From NCBI RefSeq assembly GCF_001509475.1, contig NZ_LLZG01000001.1, forward strand, positions 256,214-320,213: DNA of 64,000 bases. Reading direction: 5' to 3'. The notes beneath the pieces were generated by a model. That model was not told the DNA's origin. It was given only the letters and a program-made list of their open reading frames with translations, and made no database searches. This document shows, piece after piece, positions 44,153-52,506 of this stretch (position 1 is its first letter; each line of letters opens with the position of its first letter). Made by a program: the position numbers and the translations under genes. The stretch is from Streptomyces regalis (lineage in GTDB: Bacteria > Actinomycetota > Actinomycetes > Streptomycetales > Streptomycetaceae).

Positions 44153-45376
44153 GTGAAGGTCGCTTGTGTCGGCGGCGGGCCGGCCGGCCTATACCTCGCG
44201 ATCCTGCTGAAGCTGCTGGATCCCTCCCACGACGTCACCGTCCACGAGCGCGACCCGGAGGGCTCCACCTACGGCTGGGGTGTCACTTACTGGCGCGGAC
44301 TGCTCGACAAGCTGCACGAGCACGACCCCGAGTCGGCGCGCGCCATCGACGCGAGCTCCGTGCGCTGGCGCGAGGGCGTCGCCCATGTGCGAGGCCTGAC
44401 CACCCGTCGGCCCGGTGACCAGGGGCACGGCATCGGCCGCCACCGGCTGCTGGAGATCCTCGCCGCCCGCGCCCGCTCGCTCGGCGTACGGCTGGAGTTC
44501 GAGCACGAGATCACGCCGGAGAACCTTCCCACCGCCGACCTCGTCGTGGCGGCCGACGGCGTCCACAGCGCCCTGCGGACCCGTCACGCCGACCACTTCG
44601 GCACGGAGACCAGGACCGGCCGCAACCGCTACATCTGGCTCGGCACCAGCAAGGTCTTCGATGCCTTCACCTTCGCCTTCGTCGAGACCGACCAGGGCTG
44701 GATCTGGTGCTACGGCTACGGGTACGGCTGCGGCTTCGGCCCGGAGGCCGGCACTTGTGTCGTCGAGTGCGCCCCGCAGACCTGGACCGGCCTCGGCCTC
44801 GACACCGCGGCCGAGGCGGACGGACGGGCCCTGTTGGAGAAGCTCTTCGCCGACGTCCTCGACGGCCACCCCCTCATCGGCCGCGCCGCCCCCGACGGCC
44901 GCGCCCAGTGGCTGAACTTCCGCACCCTCACCAACCGCACATGGCACCGCGACAACCTCGTCCTGCTCGGCGACGCCGCCCACACCACCCACTACTCCGT
45001 CGGCGCCGGCACCACCCTCGCCCTGGAGGACGCCCTCGCCCTCGCCGGGGCGCTGCACGAGCACGCCGCCCTCCCGCAGGCCCTCGCCCGCTACGAACAG
45101 GCGCGCAGACAAGCCCTGTTGTCCGTCCAGAGCGCGGCCCGCTACAGCGCCGAGTGGTACGAGAACCTGCCCCGCTACATCAACCTGCCCCCGCAGCAGA
45201 TGTTCGCTCTGCTCGGCCAGCGCCACTCGCCCCTGTTGCCGTACCTTCCGCCCCAGCTGTACTACCGGATCGACAGGGCGGCCGGGCGACTGGAGGCATT
45301 GCGGCGCCTGAAGCGCCGGCTCGGCCCGAAGATCGCGCGCACCGTCCACGCCAGGGCGCCGGCCTCCCGGAAATAG
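44153..45376 (+). CDS. FAD-dependent monooxygenase (class A flavoprotein)
   Basis: 407 aa from GTG 44153 (GTG 44147 in frame). N-terminal FAD motif ACVGGGPAGLYLAILLK, middle ADGVHSALR (DG motif) and the FAD ribityl motif LLGDAAHTTHYSVGAGTTLALEDA. WGVTYWRGLLDKL resembles tryptophan-, kynurenine- and salicylyl-CoA-type hydroxylases. It should hydroxylate an aromatic or indolic acid using NADPH and O2; the substrate is unknown. Adjacent to the melanin operon but divergent from it, so a link is only suggestive. Confidence 0.87.
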   Translation: MKVACVGGGPAGLYLAILLKLLDPSHDVTVHERDPEGSTYGWGVTYWRGLLDKLHEHDPESARAIDASSVRWREGVAHVRGLTTRRPGDQGHGIGRHRLLEILAARARSLGVRLEFEHEITPENLPTADLVVAADGVHSALRTRHADHFGTETRTGRNRYIWLGTSKVFDAFTFAFVETDQGWIWCYGYGYGCGFGPEAGTCVVECAPQTWTGLGLDTAAEADGRALLEKLFADVLDGHPLIGRAAPDGRAQWLNFRTLTNRTWHRDNLVLLGDAAHTTHYSVGAGTTLALEDALALAGALHEHAALPQALARYEQARRQALLSVQSAARYSAEWYENLPRYINLPPQQMFALLGQRHSPLLPYLPPQLYYRIDRAAGRLEALRRLKRRLGPKIARTVHARAPASRK

Positions 45377-45382
45377 CCGCAC

Positions 45383-47074
45383 TCACCGGAACAACCGGTC
45401 GAGGAAGGCATTGCCGAACACACCGTGCGGGTCGAGCCGATCCAGCACCCCGGCCGCCTGCCGCCACGCCTCCTCCCCGAAGGAGCCGGGCACGACCGCG
45501 CCCAGTACCTCGCCGTCGCTCCAGGCGCCGTCCCTCGTGTAGGCCCAGCCCTTCGACCACTCGACGCGGGTCATGGTGTACTCGCCGTCGAAGGTGCGCA
45601 GCAGGAACCGCTCGATCTGGCTCAGGAACGGCTCCGCATGCGGTGTCCCCGGCAACGACAGGATGTTCAGCCACACGGCCGTGTCCCACTCGGGACGGTC
45701 GTCGCGCGGCCTGAGCGCCGACAACAGCGGCGTGCGCGCCCCGTCCGCACCTACCTCCGCCGGGTCGTCGAGGCCGGTGACCCGGATCTCCACCGAGCCG
45801 TTGACCGGGAACCGGCCCCGGCCGGCGTACGCCGTGAGCCGCTCCCGGTAGAAGGCGGTGAACTCGGCGACGACGCGCTGTACTTGGGCCCGGCTGGTGA
45901 GCACCGCGTACCCGTTCGTGGCGATCCTCAGCGTCGTCGGCCGCAGGTACAGCAGCGTGTTCTTGGACGGCCCCCAGATGTCCGCCGAGAGCGTCGCCAC
46001 CAGCCCGAGCGCGGCCACGTCGTACTGCGCGTTGCCGAGCACCGGCGCCAGATACCACGCCCCGTCCGACACCATGCGCCCGACCAGGTCCGCCACCGGG
46101 GTCGGGACGCTGTCGGAGAACGGATAGTTGTACGGGCTCGTCACGTGCCGCGAGGTCAGCGGCCGGGTGGGGGAGACGCTCCACACCTTCAGCCACGGGA
46201 ACTCGGTGAAGGCGAACCAAATCGCCTCGACACGTCCGGCCCGGTCCAGGAAGCTCGCCAGCGTCCGTCCGTCGGTGCCGGGCGCGGCGAAGAGCTCGTC
46301 GGCCGGGATGTCCGTACGGCTGACGCACCGCAGGTTGTTGTTCGCGCCCACGCGCAGCACGACCTCGGTGACCAGGGACCGGCCGAGATGGGTGAGCAGC
46401 GCGGCGCAGTCCGCCTCGGCACGGTCGTACGTCCGCAGCACGTACGCACCGCCGGCCGCGTCCCAGACCACGGCCGTCAGCGACAGCACGAGATTGCTCA
46501 GCGAGCCGTACGTGTGCCCGGGCAGCCGCTGTTCGCCCCGCGCCGGTACGGCGGTGCCGTGCGCGTCGATGGCGAGGGCACCGCCCAGGGTGAGGTTGCC
46601 GGGGGCGGGCGCGGTGGTGACGCCGAGGCCGTGCTCCTCCAGATAGGTGAGCAGGTTCTCCAGGGTGACGCCGCTGCCGACGCGTACCGAGGTCGGCGAC
46701 TCCAGTGACAGGCCGGTGAGATGAGAGGCGGTGTCCATGAGCAGGACCGGTGCGTCCGACTCCGTGCCCCGCGTGATCGTCAGCGGTGACCAGCCGTGCG
46801 AGGCACCCCGGGCGCGGACTCTCCAGCCGTGCCGCCAGGCCCAGTTGACGACGGACACCACCTGGTCCGGGTCGGTCGGTGCGCAGGCCCACAGCCCGTC
46901 GGCGGTGATCTCGCCGACCCAGTTGCGGTACGCGGAGCGGTACAGCGCCACATCCGCCGGGAAATCCGGCAACTCCTGTGCCGCCACGGCCGGATCCGCC
47001 GGATGGAGGGTCGGTACGGCGGCCATGGCGGCGGCGGTGCGCAGGAAGCCCCTGCGGCTGAAGTCGTCGGTCAC
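45383..47074 (-). CDS. secreted covalent-FAD cholesterol oxidase-type (VAO family) oxidoreductase
   Basis: 563 aa. Twin-arginine signal (SRRGFLRTAAA). The VAO/PCMH FAD domain includes RARGASHGWSP, whose His93 would form the 8-alpha-histidyl FAD bond. GNLTLGGALAIDAHGTAVP is the pyrophosphate loop. The C-terminal cholesterol-oxidase substrate-binding domain starts at about 240. Similar to class II cholesterol oxidases, which oxidise 3-beta-hydroxysterols with O2; other alcohols may be substrates. GTG 47074. Convergent with the monooxygenase, divergent from an AKR. Confidence 0.85.
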   Translation of the reverse strand: MTDDFSRRGFLRTAAAMAAVPTLHPADPAVAAQELPDFPADVALYRSAYRNWVGEITADGLWACAPTDPDQVVSVVNWAWRHGWRVRARGASHGWSPLTITRGTESDAPVLLMDTASHLTGLSLESPTSVRVGSGVTLENLLTYLEEHGLGVTTAPAPGNLTLGGALAIDAHGTAVPARGEQRLPGHTYGSLSNLVLSLTAVVWDAAGGAYVLRTYDRAEADCAALLTHLGRSLVTEVVLRVGANNNLRCVSRTDIPADELFAAPGTDGRTLASFLDRAGRVEAIWFAFTEFPWLKVWSVSPTRPLTSRHVTSPYNYPFSDSVPTPVADLVGRMVSDGAWYLAPVLGNAQYDVAALGLVATLSADIWGPSKNTLLYLRPTTLRIATNGYAVLTSRAQVQRVVAEFTAFYRERLTAYAGRGRFPVNGSVEIRVTGLDDPAEVGADGARTPLLSALRPRDDRPEWDTAVWLNILSLPGTPHAEPFLSQIERFLLRTFDGEYTMTRVEWSKGWAYTRDGAWSDGEVLGAVVPGSFGEEAWRQAAGVLDRLDPHGVFGNAFLDRLFR

Positions 47075-47118
47075 GGATTCACGCTAGGGACCGGCTTGAC
47101 AGTCACCGTCGGCCTGTC

Positions 47119-47151
47119 GAATCGATTCACCCGTGTGAGTGAAAGATTCAC
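47119..47151. promoter_or_regulatory. candidate operator cluster between the oxidase and AKR genes
   Basis: GAATCGATTC (47119-47128) is a perfect palindrome overlapping TTCAC-N8-GTGAA (47126-47143), with another TTCAC at 47147. Lies midway in the 137-base divergent region, so one regulator could control both genes. Confidence 0.45.
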
Positions 47152-47211
47152 AGGGAGCCACGCGGAGGGGCCCGTTCGACGCACCCGCATGATGAATGAC
47201 ACACTGATGCC

Positions 47212-48195
47212 ATGGACGAGCGTGTAATCGGTAGGTCGGGCCAGCGGGCATCCGTCGTCGGTCTTGGGACGTGGCAGCTGGGCGCCGACTGGGGAGACGT
47301 CGACGACAAGGAAGCCCTGGCGGTGCTGGAGGCGGCGGTCGAGTCGGGGGTGACCTTCTTCGACACGGCCGACGTGTACGGCGACGGGCGCAGCGAGCAG
47401 ACCATCGCCGCGTTCCTGCGCGGCAGGCCCGGGCCGGACATCTTCGTGGCGACCAAGATGGGCCGCCGCGTCGACCAGATCCCCGAGAACTACGTCCTCG
47501 ACAACTTCCGTGCCTGGAACGACCGTTCGCGGCGCAACCTCGGCGTGGACCGCCTCGACCTGGTCCAGCTGCACTGCCCGCCGACGCCGGTCTACTCGAC
47601 GGACGAGGTGTTCGACGCCCTCGACACCCTGGTCGCGGAGGAGCGCATCGCCCACTACGGCGTCAGCGTGGAGACCTGCGAAGAGGCGCTGACCGCGATC
47701 GCCCGCCCCGGCGTCGCGAGCGTGCAGATCATCCTCAACCCGTTCCGAATGAAGCCCCTGCGCGAGGTACTGCCCGCCGCAGAGAAGGCGGGCGTCGGCA
47801 TCATCGCCCGGGTCCCGCTGGCCTCCGGCCTGCTGTCGGGCAAGTACACCAAGGACACCGTCTTCCCCGCGAACGACCACCGCACCTACAACCGGCACGG
47901 CGAGGCCTTCGACCAGGGCGAGACCTTCTCCGGCGTCGACTACGAGTCGGGAGTGGAGGCGGCCGTCGAGTTCGCCGACCTCACCCCCGAGGGCTTCACG
48001 CCGGCCCAGCTGGCGCTGCGCTGGATCATCCAGCAGCCGGGCGTGACCACCGTGATCCCGGGTGCCCGCTCGCCCGAGCAGGCCCGCGCCAACGCGGCCG
48101 CCGCCGCGCTGCCGGAGCTGTCGGACGCGACGCTCGCCGCGATCGACGACCTCTACGACCGGCGGATCAAGGACCAGGTCGAAAACCGCTGGTAG
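47212..48195 (+). CDS. aldo/keto reductase
   Basis: 327 aa with the complete tetrad: FFDTADVYGDGRSE (Asp, Tyr), FVATKMG (Lys) and LVQLHCPP (His). C-terminal VIPGARSPEQARAN is the cofactor-binding loop. Similar to the widely distributed streptomycete/YajO-like AKRs. Reduces an aldehyde or ketone with NADPH; substrate unknown. ATG 47212 follows a weak site. The shared region with the oxidase holds candidate operators. Confidence 0.88.
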   Translation: MDERVIGRSGQRASVVGLGTWQLGADWGDVDDKEALAVLEAAVESGVTFFDTADVYGDGRSEQTIAAFLRGRPGPDIFVATKMGRRVDQIPENYVLDNFRAWNDRSRRNLGVDRLDLVQLHCPPTPVYSTDEVFDALDTLVAEERIAHYGVSVETCEEALTAIARPGVASVQIILNPFRMKPLREVLPAAEKAGVGIIARVPLASGLLSGKYTKDTVFPANDHRTYNRHGEAFDQGETFSGVDYESGVEAAVEFADLTPEGFTPAQLALRWIIQQPGVTTVIPGARSPEQARANAAAAALPELSDATLAAIDDLYDRRIKDQVENRW

Positions 48196-48278
48196 ACCGC
48201 CGTGCAGCTCCGGGACGGCCACCCCGCCGCCCCGGAGCCGCTCGTTTGAGTGTTTGACGCCGGGGTTACCCGGCCCGC

Positions 48279-48761
48279 ATGACCGAGAAGGAAAGGCGGA
48301 CGGGACGCGACGAGACCGCGGACGAGCGAGCCGACCGTATGTGGGGCGAGCTCATCCAGGAGGTCCGAGTGGCCCAGATGGGCGTCCAGATCCTGTTCGG
48401 CTTCCTGCTCACCGTCGTGTTCACGCCGAAGTACGACACCCTCGACGACACGGACCAGACCATCTACATCGTGACGGTCGTGCTGGGGGCCGCCGCCACC
48501 GGCGCCCTGATCGGCCCCGTCTCCCTGCACCGCCTGGTGTCCGGGCGGCGCATCAAGCCGCAGGCGGTGGAGTGGGCCTCCCGGCTGACCTTCGTCGGCC
48601 TGATCCTGCTCCTCGCCACGATGGCCTGCTCGCTCCTGCTGATCCTGCGGGTCGCCACCCACAACGACTATGTGCCCTGGCTGGTATCGGGCGTGGTCCT
48701 CTGGTACCTGGTCTGTTGGTTCGCGGTGCCGCTGTGGACACGCCACCGCTACACAGAGTGA
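48279..48761 (+). CDS. DUF6328 family membrane protein
   Basis: 160 aa with a charged N-terminus (about 30 residues) and four hydrophobic segments. The pattern LIQEVRVAQMGVQILFGFLLTVVFTPKY is the DUF6328 signature. Function unknown. Stands alone, 83 bases after the AKR. Confidence 0.85.
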   Translation: MTEKERRTGRDETADERADRMWGELIQEVRVAQMGVQILFGFLLTVVFTPKYDTLDDTDQTIYIVTVVLGAAATGALIGPVSLHRLVSGRRIKPQAVEWASRLTFVGLILLLATMACSLLLILRVATHNDYVPWLVSGVVLWYLVCWFAVPLWTRHRYTE

Positions 48762-48806
48762 GCGGTGGCGTATCGGCGGTAAGAGAGGGCTTACTGATGA
48801 GGACGG

Positions 48807-49850
48807 CTACTGCTGCCGCGCCGTGCCTCCCTGCGCCCCGCGCAGTGCCGCGATCCACGTGGAGATGGCCTGCTGGAGCTCCTCCAACTGCTGGACCATG
48901 TCGTCCTCGACGAACTCCTGCACATCGTCGAAGGTCAGCTCCTCGAAGACCTTCGTCGCCTTCTGCAGGCTGCTGTAGAACTTCGTCCGCCGCTCCTGCA
49001 CACGCAGCTCGGGATCGGCCTCCACCGCCTCGGCGACGAGTGACTTCATGGTGCCGTAGGCCTCGGTGGCCCACTCGCCGGTGTCCTCGTCGTCCTCCAG
49101 CTCGTCGATCAGCGACAGGTGCCGCTCGGCCTCCTGGCGCAGGTCGACGGGCGCGTCGACGGTCTGCCCGGCCGGGGTCTTGATCTGGCCGGACTCGGCG
49201 ATCTGGCGGACGTAGTCGATCCGGTCGATCGCTCGGCTCTCACTGGCGACGGCCTTCTTCAGGTCGTCGGTGCGTACGACGTCCCGCGCCAACTCGGCCT
49301 GAAGGTCCGGGTCCTCGACGACCCGGTCGAGGAGGGCCTGGCGCGCCGCGCGGGCGGTCGAGGGGTCGGCGAGGATCGCGGCGCGCAACGCGGTGGGGTT
49401 CTCGGCGACCTCCAGGGCCTTCGTCGGGCGGATGCCCTCGGCCTCGGCGGCCTCGGCGATGGCGGTGCCGCGCTCGGAGGTGGCGCTGTTGCGGGACACG
49501 TAGTAGCTGAGCCACACGTCGGCGTCCGGCAGCTCCACCTCCTGGCCCGGCGCGAGCGCCTCGAAGTGCGGGACGAGACCGTCGTCGGCGGCCCGGTCCC
49601 AGGCCTTGTAGTAGCGCATGACGCGCTCGGGGGAGCACTCGGCGAGTTCGGCGAACTCCTTCGCGGACACCTTCGGGGTCTCGCCCGCGCCCTGCCCGCC
49701 GGGCCGCACGCTGCGCGCCACCATCAGGCCGAAGGCCCACCCTCCGGTCCGCGCGTAGACGCCGAACTCGCGCGCGTCCCGCGCGACGAGATCGGACAAC
49801 GGGGCCTGGGGCGCGGGGGACGTCTCGGGCGGGACGAACGCAAGCGTCAC
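48807..49850 (-). CDS. uncharacterised acidic 347-aa protein with a possible HTH
   Basis: Soluble, strongly acidic. KVSAKEFAELAECSPERVMRYYKAWDRAA (about 60-88) looks like a helix-turn-helix. The rest is long helical segments with many Glu/Asp (for example DELEDDEDTGEWATEAYG) and could form coiled coils. It resembles a conserved streptomycete hypothetical. No enzyme motif was found. A GTG start at 49850 is assumed. It could be DNA-associated, but there is no direct evidence. Confidence 0.7.
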   Translation of the reverse strand: MTLAFVPPETSPAPQAPLSDLVARDAREFGVYARTGGWAFGLMVARSVRPGGQGAGETPKVSAKEFAELAECSPERVMRYYKAWDRAADDGLVPHFEALAPGQEVELPDADVWLSYYVSRNSATSERGTAIAEAAEAEGIRPTKALEVAENPTALRAAILADPSTARAARQALLDRVVEDPDLQAELARDVVRTDDLKKAVASESRAIDRIDYVRQIAESGQIKTPAGQTVDAPVDLRQEAERHLSLIDELEDDEDTGEWATEAYGTMKSLVAEAVEADPELRVQERRTKFYSSLQKATKVFEELTFDDVQEFVEDDMVQQLEELQQAISTWIAALRGAQGGTARQQ

Positions 49851-49982
49851 GGATGACTCTCCTGTAGGTGCTGCTTGGACGGCAGAAGTGCAGCCAGCAG
49901 CCTATGGCACCCGCGGACGTCGCTCTCGCGGTCTCCGGCTATAACGCGCTCTCCGGCTTCACCCGGTGCGCCGCGCGTGCGG

Positions 49983-50954
49983 TCAGCCGAGAGCGTCCCG
50001 CAGCGCGGGCAGCAGCGTCTTCTCCGCCCAGTCGAGATACGGCAGCTGCGCCTCGCCCCCGATCTGGACCAAGGCGATCTCGGTGAAGCCGGCCTCGGCG
50101 TATGGGCGGACGGCCTCGACGAAGACGTCCGGGTCGTCGCCGCACGGGATCGAGTCGGCGACGTCGTCCGGAGTGACGAACTGGGTCGCCGCCTCGAAGG
50201 AGTCCGGGTGCGGCAGCTCCGAGTTGACCCTCCAGCCGCTGCCGAACCAGCGGAACTGGGCGTGGGCACGCTTGATCGCGGTGTCCCGGTCGGGGTCGTG
50301 GCACACCGGTAGCTGCCCCACCCGCGGCTTGCCCTCGCCGCCGTGCCGGTCGAACGCCTGCAGCTGGCCCGCCTTGGGCTCCGTGGCGATCACCAGGTCG
50401 CCGAGCCTGCCCGCGAGTTCGCAGGACTGGTCCCCGGAGACGGCGATGCCGATGGGCGGCGGCTGCTCCTGCAGGTCCCACAGGCGGGCCGACTCCACGT
50501 CGAAGTGTGTGCCGCGACGGTTCACATGGCCGCCCTTGAAGAGCGCCCGGATGATCTCCACCGCTTCCTCGAGCATCTCGTGCCGCACGTCCACCGGCGG
50601 CCAACCGCCGCCCACGACATGCTCGTTGAGGTTCTCACCCGAACCGAGCGCCAGCCGGAACCGGCCCTCGGACAGCAACTGCATCGTGGCCGCCTTCTGT
50701 GCCACCACGGCCGGGTGGTAGCGGAACGTCGGACACGTCACGTAGGTCATCAGCGGAATCCGCGAAGTGGCCTGTGCGGCAGCGCCCAGCACACTCCACG
50801 CGTACGGCGAGTGCCCCTGGGAACGCAGCCACGGAAAGGAGTGGTCCGAGGTTACAGAGAAGTCGAAGCCCACCTCCTCGGCGCGGACCAAGTGGTCCAC
50901 CAGCTCACGGGGGCCTGCCTGCTCGGTCATCATCGTGTATCCGATCTGCACCAT
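49983..50954 (-). CDS. F420-dependent LLM-class oxidoreductase (TIGR03557-like)
   Basis: 323 aa luciferase-like TIM barrel. MVQIGYTMMTEQAGPRELVDHLVRAEEVGFD, SDHSFPWLRSQGHSPYAW and ALGSGENLNEHVVG match the group containing F420-dependent glucose-6-phosphate dehydrogenase-like enzymes. Uses coenzyme F420; the reaction is not known. ATG 50954 is supported by the family N-terminus. Convergent with none; upstream is the divergent serine hydrolase. Confidence 0.88.
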   Translation of the reverse strand: MVQIGYTMMTEQAGPRELVDHLVRAEEVGFDFSVTSDHSFPWLRSQGHSPYAWSVLGAAAQATSRIPLMTYVTCPTFRYHPAVVAQKAATMQLLSEGRFRLALGSGENLNEHVVGGGWPPVDVRHEMLEEAVEIIRALFKGGHVNRRGTHFDVESARLWDLQEQPPPIGIAVSGDQSCELAGRLGDLVIATEPKAGQLQAFDRHGGEGKPRVGQLPVCHDPDRDTAIKRAHAQFRWFGSGWRVNSELPHPDSFEAATQFVTPDDVADSIPCGDDPDVFVEAVRPYAEAGFTEIALVQIGGEAQLPYLDWAEKTLLPALRDALG

Positions 50955-51069
50955 ACGGGCCGAGTCCCCGGGCAAGGGTGGCGAAAACGGGACAGGCGGG
51001 GCGGGGCGCAAGGTCCGGGGTGTGAAACGTCTCGGTCTTCGTCCGGGCGGGCCGGGGGAGGATGCCCGT

Positions 51070-52506
51070 ATGTCTGCCCGCCCGTTGCCCTCGAGCTCCC
51101 CCGCCGCCCGGGGCGTCGACGCCTCCGGTGTCCTCGCCTTCCTCGACGCCCTCGACGCCGCCCCCGACATCGAGCCGCACAGCCTGATGATCCTGCGCCA
51201 CGGCCACCTCGTCGCCTCCGGCTGGTGGGCGCCGTACACCCCCGAACGCCCGCATCTCCTCTACTCGATCAGCAAGAGCTTCACCGCGACCGCCGCCGGG
51301 ATCGCCGCCGGCGAGGGCCTGATTCGGCTCGACGACCCGGTGATCTCGTACTTCCCCGAGTTCGAAGCCGACATCACGGACCCGCGCAGCCGCGCGATGC
51401 TCGTGCGGCACGTGGCGTCCATGGCCAGTGGGCACGAGACCGACACGATCTTCGCAGCGCGTGAACTCGACCGGGAGGACCTCGTCCGCGGGTTCCTCCT
51501 GGTACCCCCGCCCCGCGACCCGGGGACCGTCTTCGCGTACAACCAGCCCGCCACCTTCACGCTCGCCGCCATCGTCCAGCGCGCGAGCGGCCAGTCGCTG
51601 ACCGAGTACCTCCGGCCGCGTCTGCTCGATCCGCTCGGTATCGGCGAGGTCGCGTGGCTGCGTGACCGCAGCGGCCGGGAGCTCGGCTTCAGCGGGCTGC
51701 ACGCCACCACCGACGCGATCGCCCGGCTCGGCCAGCTGTATCTGCGGGGAGGTGTGTGGGAGGGCGAGCGGCTGCTGCCCGAGTGGTGGGTGGCCGAGGC
51801 GACGCGCCCGCAGATCTCGAGCACCGGTGCCATGCCCTGGGACGACTGGCAACGGGGCTATGGCTTCAAGTTCTGGATGTCCCGGCAGGGCTATCGCGGT
51901 GACGGCATGTTCGGTCAGTTCTGCGTGGTCCTGCCCGAGCAGGACGTCGTGATCGCGACGACCGCGGACACCTGGGACATGCCGGGCCTGCTGAACCTGG
52001 TCTGGGAGCATCTGCTGCCCGCGTTCCGGCCCGCGCCCCTGACCGGCGGCGAGGCGGCGGACGCGGCCCTGGCGGAGCGGCTGGCGGGCCTCGCGCTGCC
52101 GCCCGCGGCGGGCAAGCCCGCACCGCCGGAGCGGCCGGAGGACTGGTCCGGCGCCGCGTTCACGCCGGACGGCGGCGTCTGCGGGCACCTGCCCAAGCTG
52201 ACCGCGATCGACCTCACGCCCGGCGCGGACGGCTGGACCCTGACGCTCACCGAGGACGGCCACCCGCTTCGGCTGCGGGTCGTCGGTGACGGCTGGGCCG
52301 TCACCGAGGAGCCGGTGCCCACCGCCGTCAGCGGCGGCTGGACCGACGCGGAGACCCTCGTGGTGGACATCGCCTTCCTGGAGACCCCGCACCACCTGGA
52401 CGTGACGTGCTCGCTCAAGGACCGGACGTTCACGGCGCGTTGGCGCACCGACCCGCTGCCCCGCCGGCGCCTGCGGGCGATGGGCGCACCTCGCGCGTCG
52501 GCCTGA
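51070..52506 (+). CDS. serine hydrolase, class C beta-lactamase/esterase fold
   Basis: 478 aa. Catalytic SISK (Ser66-Lys69) and YNQ (Tyr in AYNQPATF), DPLGIGEVAW and the GYGFKFW strand give a class C beta-lactamase-like fold up to about residue 310. The C-terminal ~130 residues form a DUF3471-like beta domain. No signal peptide, so a cytoplasmic esterase or peptidase is likely. ATG 51070. The stop is directly adjacent to the stop of the convergent pseudokinase gene. Confidence 0.86.
   Translation: MSARPLPSSSPAARGVDASGVLAFLDALDAAPDIEPHSLMILRHGHLVASGWWAPYTPERPHLLYSISKSFTATAAGIAAGEGLIRLDDPVISYFPEFEADITDPRSRAMLVRHVASMASGHETDTIFAARELDREDLVRGFLLVPPPRDPGTVFAYNQPATFTLAAIVQRASGQSLTEYLRPRLLDPLGIGEVAWLRDRSGRELGFSGLHATTDAIARLGQLYLRGGVWEGERLLPEWWVAEATRPQISSTGAMPWDDWQRGYGFKFWMSRQGYRGDGMFGQFCVVLPEQDVVIATTADTWDMPGLLNLVWEHLLPAFRPAPLTGGEAADAALAERLAGLALPPAAGKPAPPERPEDWSGAAFTPDGGVCGHLPKLTAIDLTPGADGWTLTLTEDGHPLRLRVVGDGWAVTEEPVPTAVSGGWTDAETLVVDIAFLETPHHLDVTCSLKDRTFTARWRTDPLPRRRLRAMGAPRASA

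Noticed and set aside
42575..45376. Joint melanin cluster including the flavin monooxygenase
   Set aside because: The monooxygenase is divergent from melC with a 347-base gap, and melC1-melC2 are sufficient for melanin; no sequence evidence links them.
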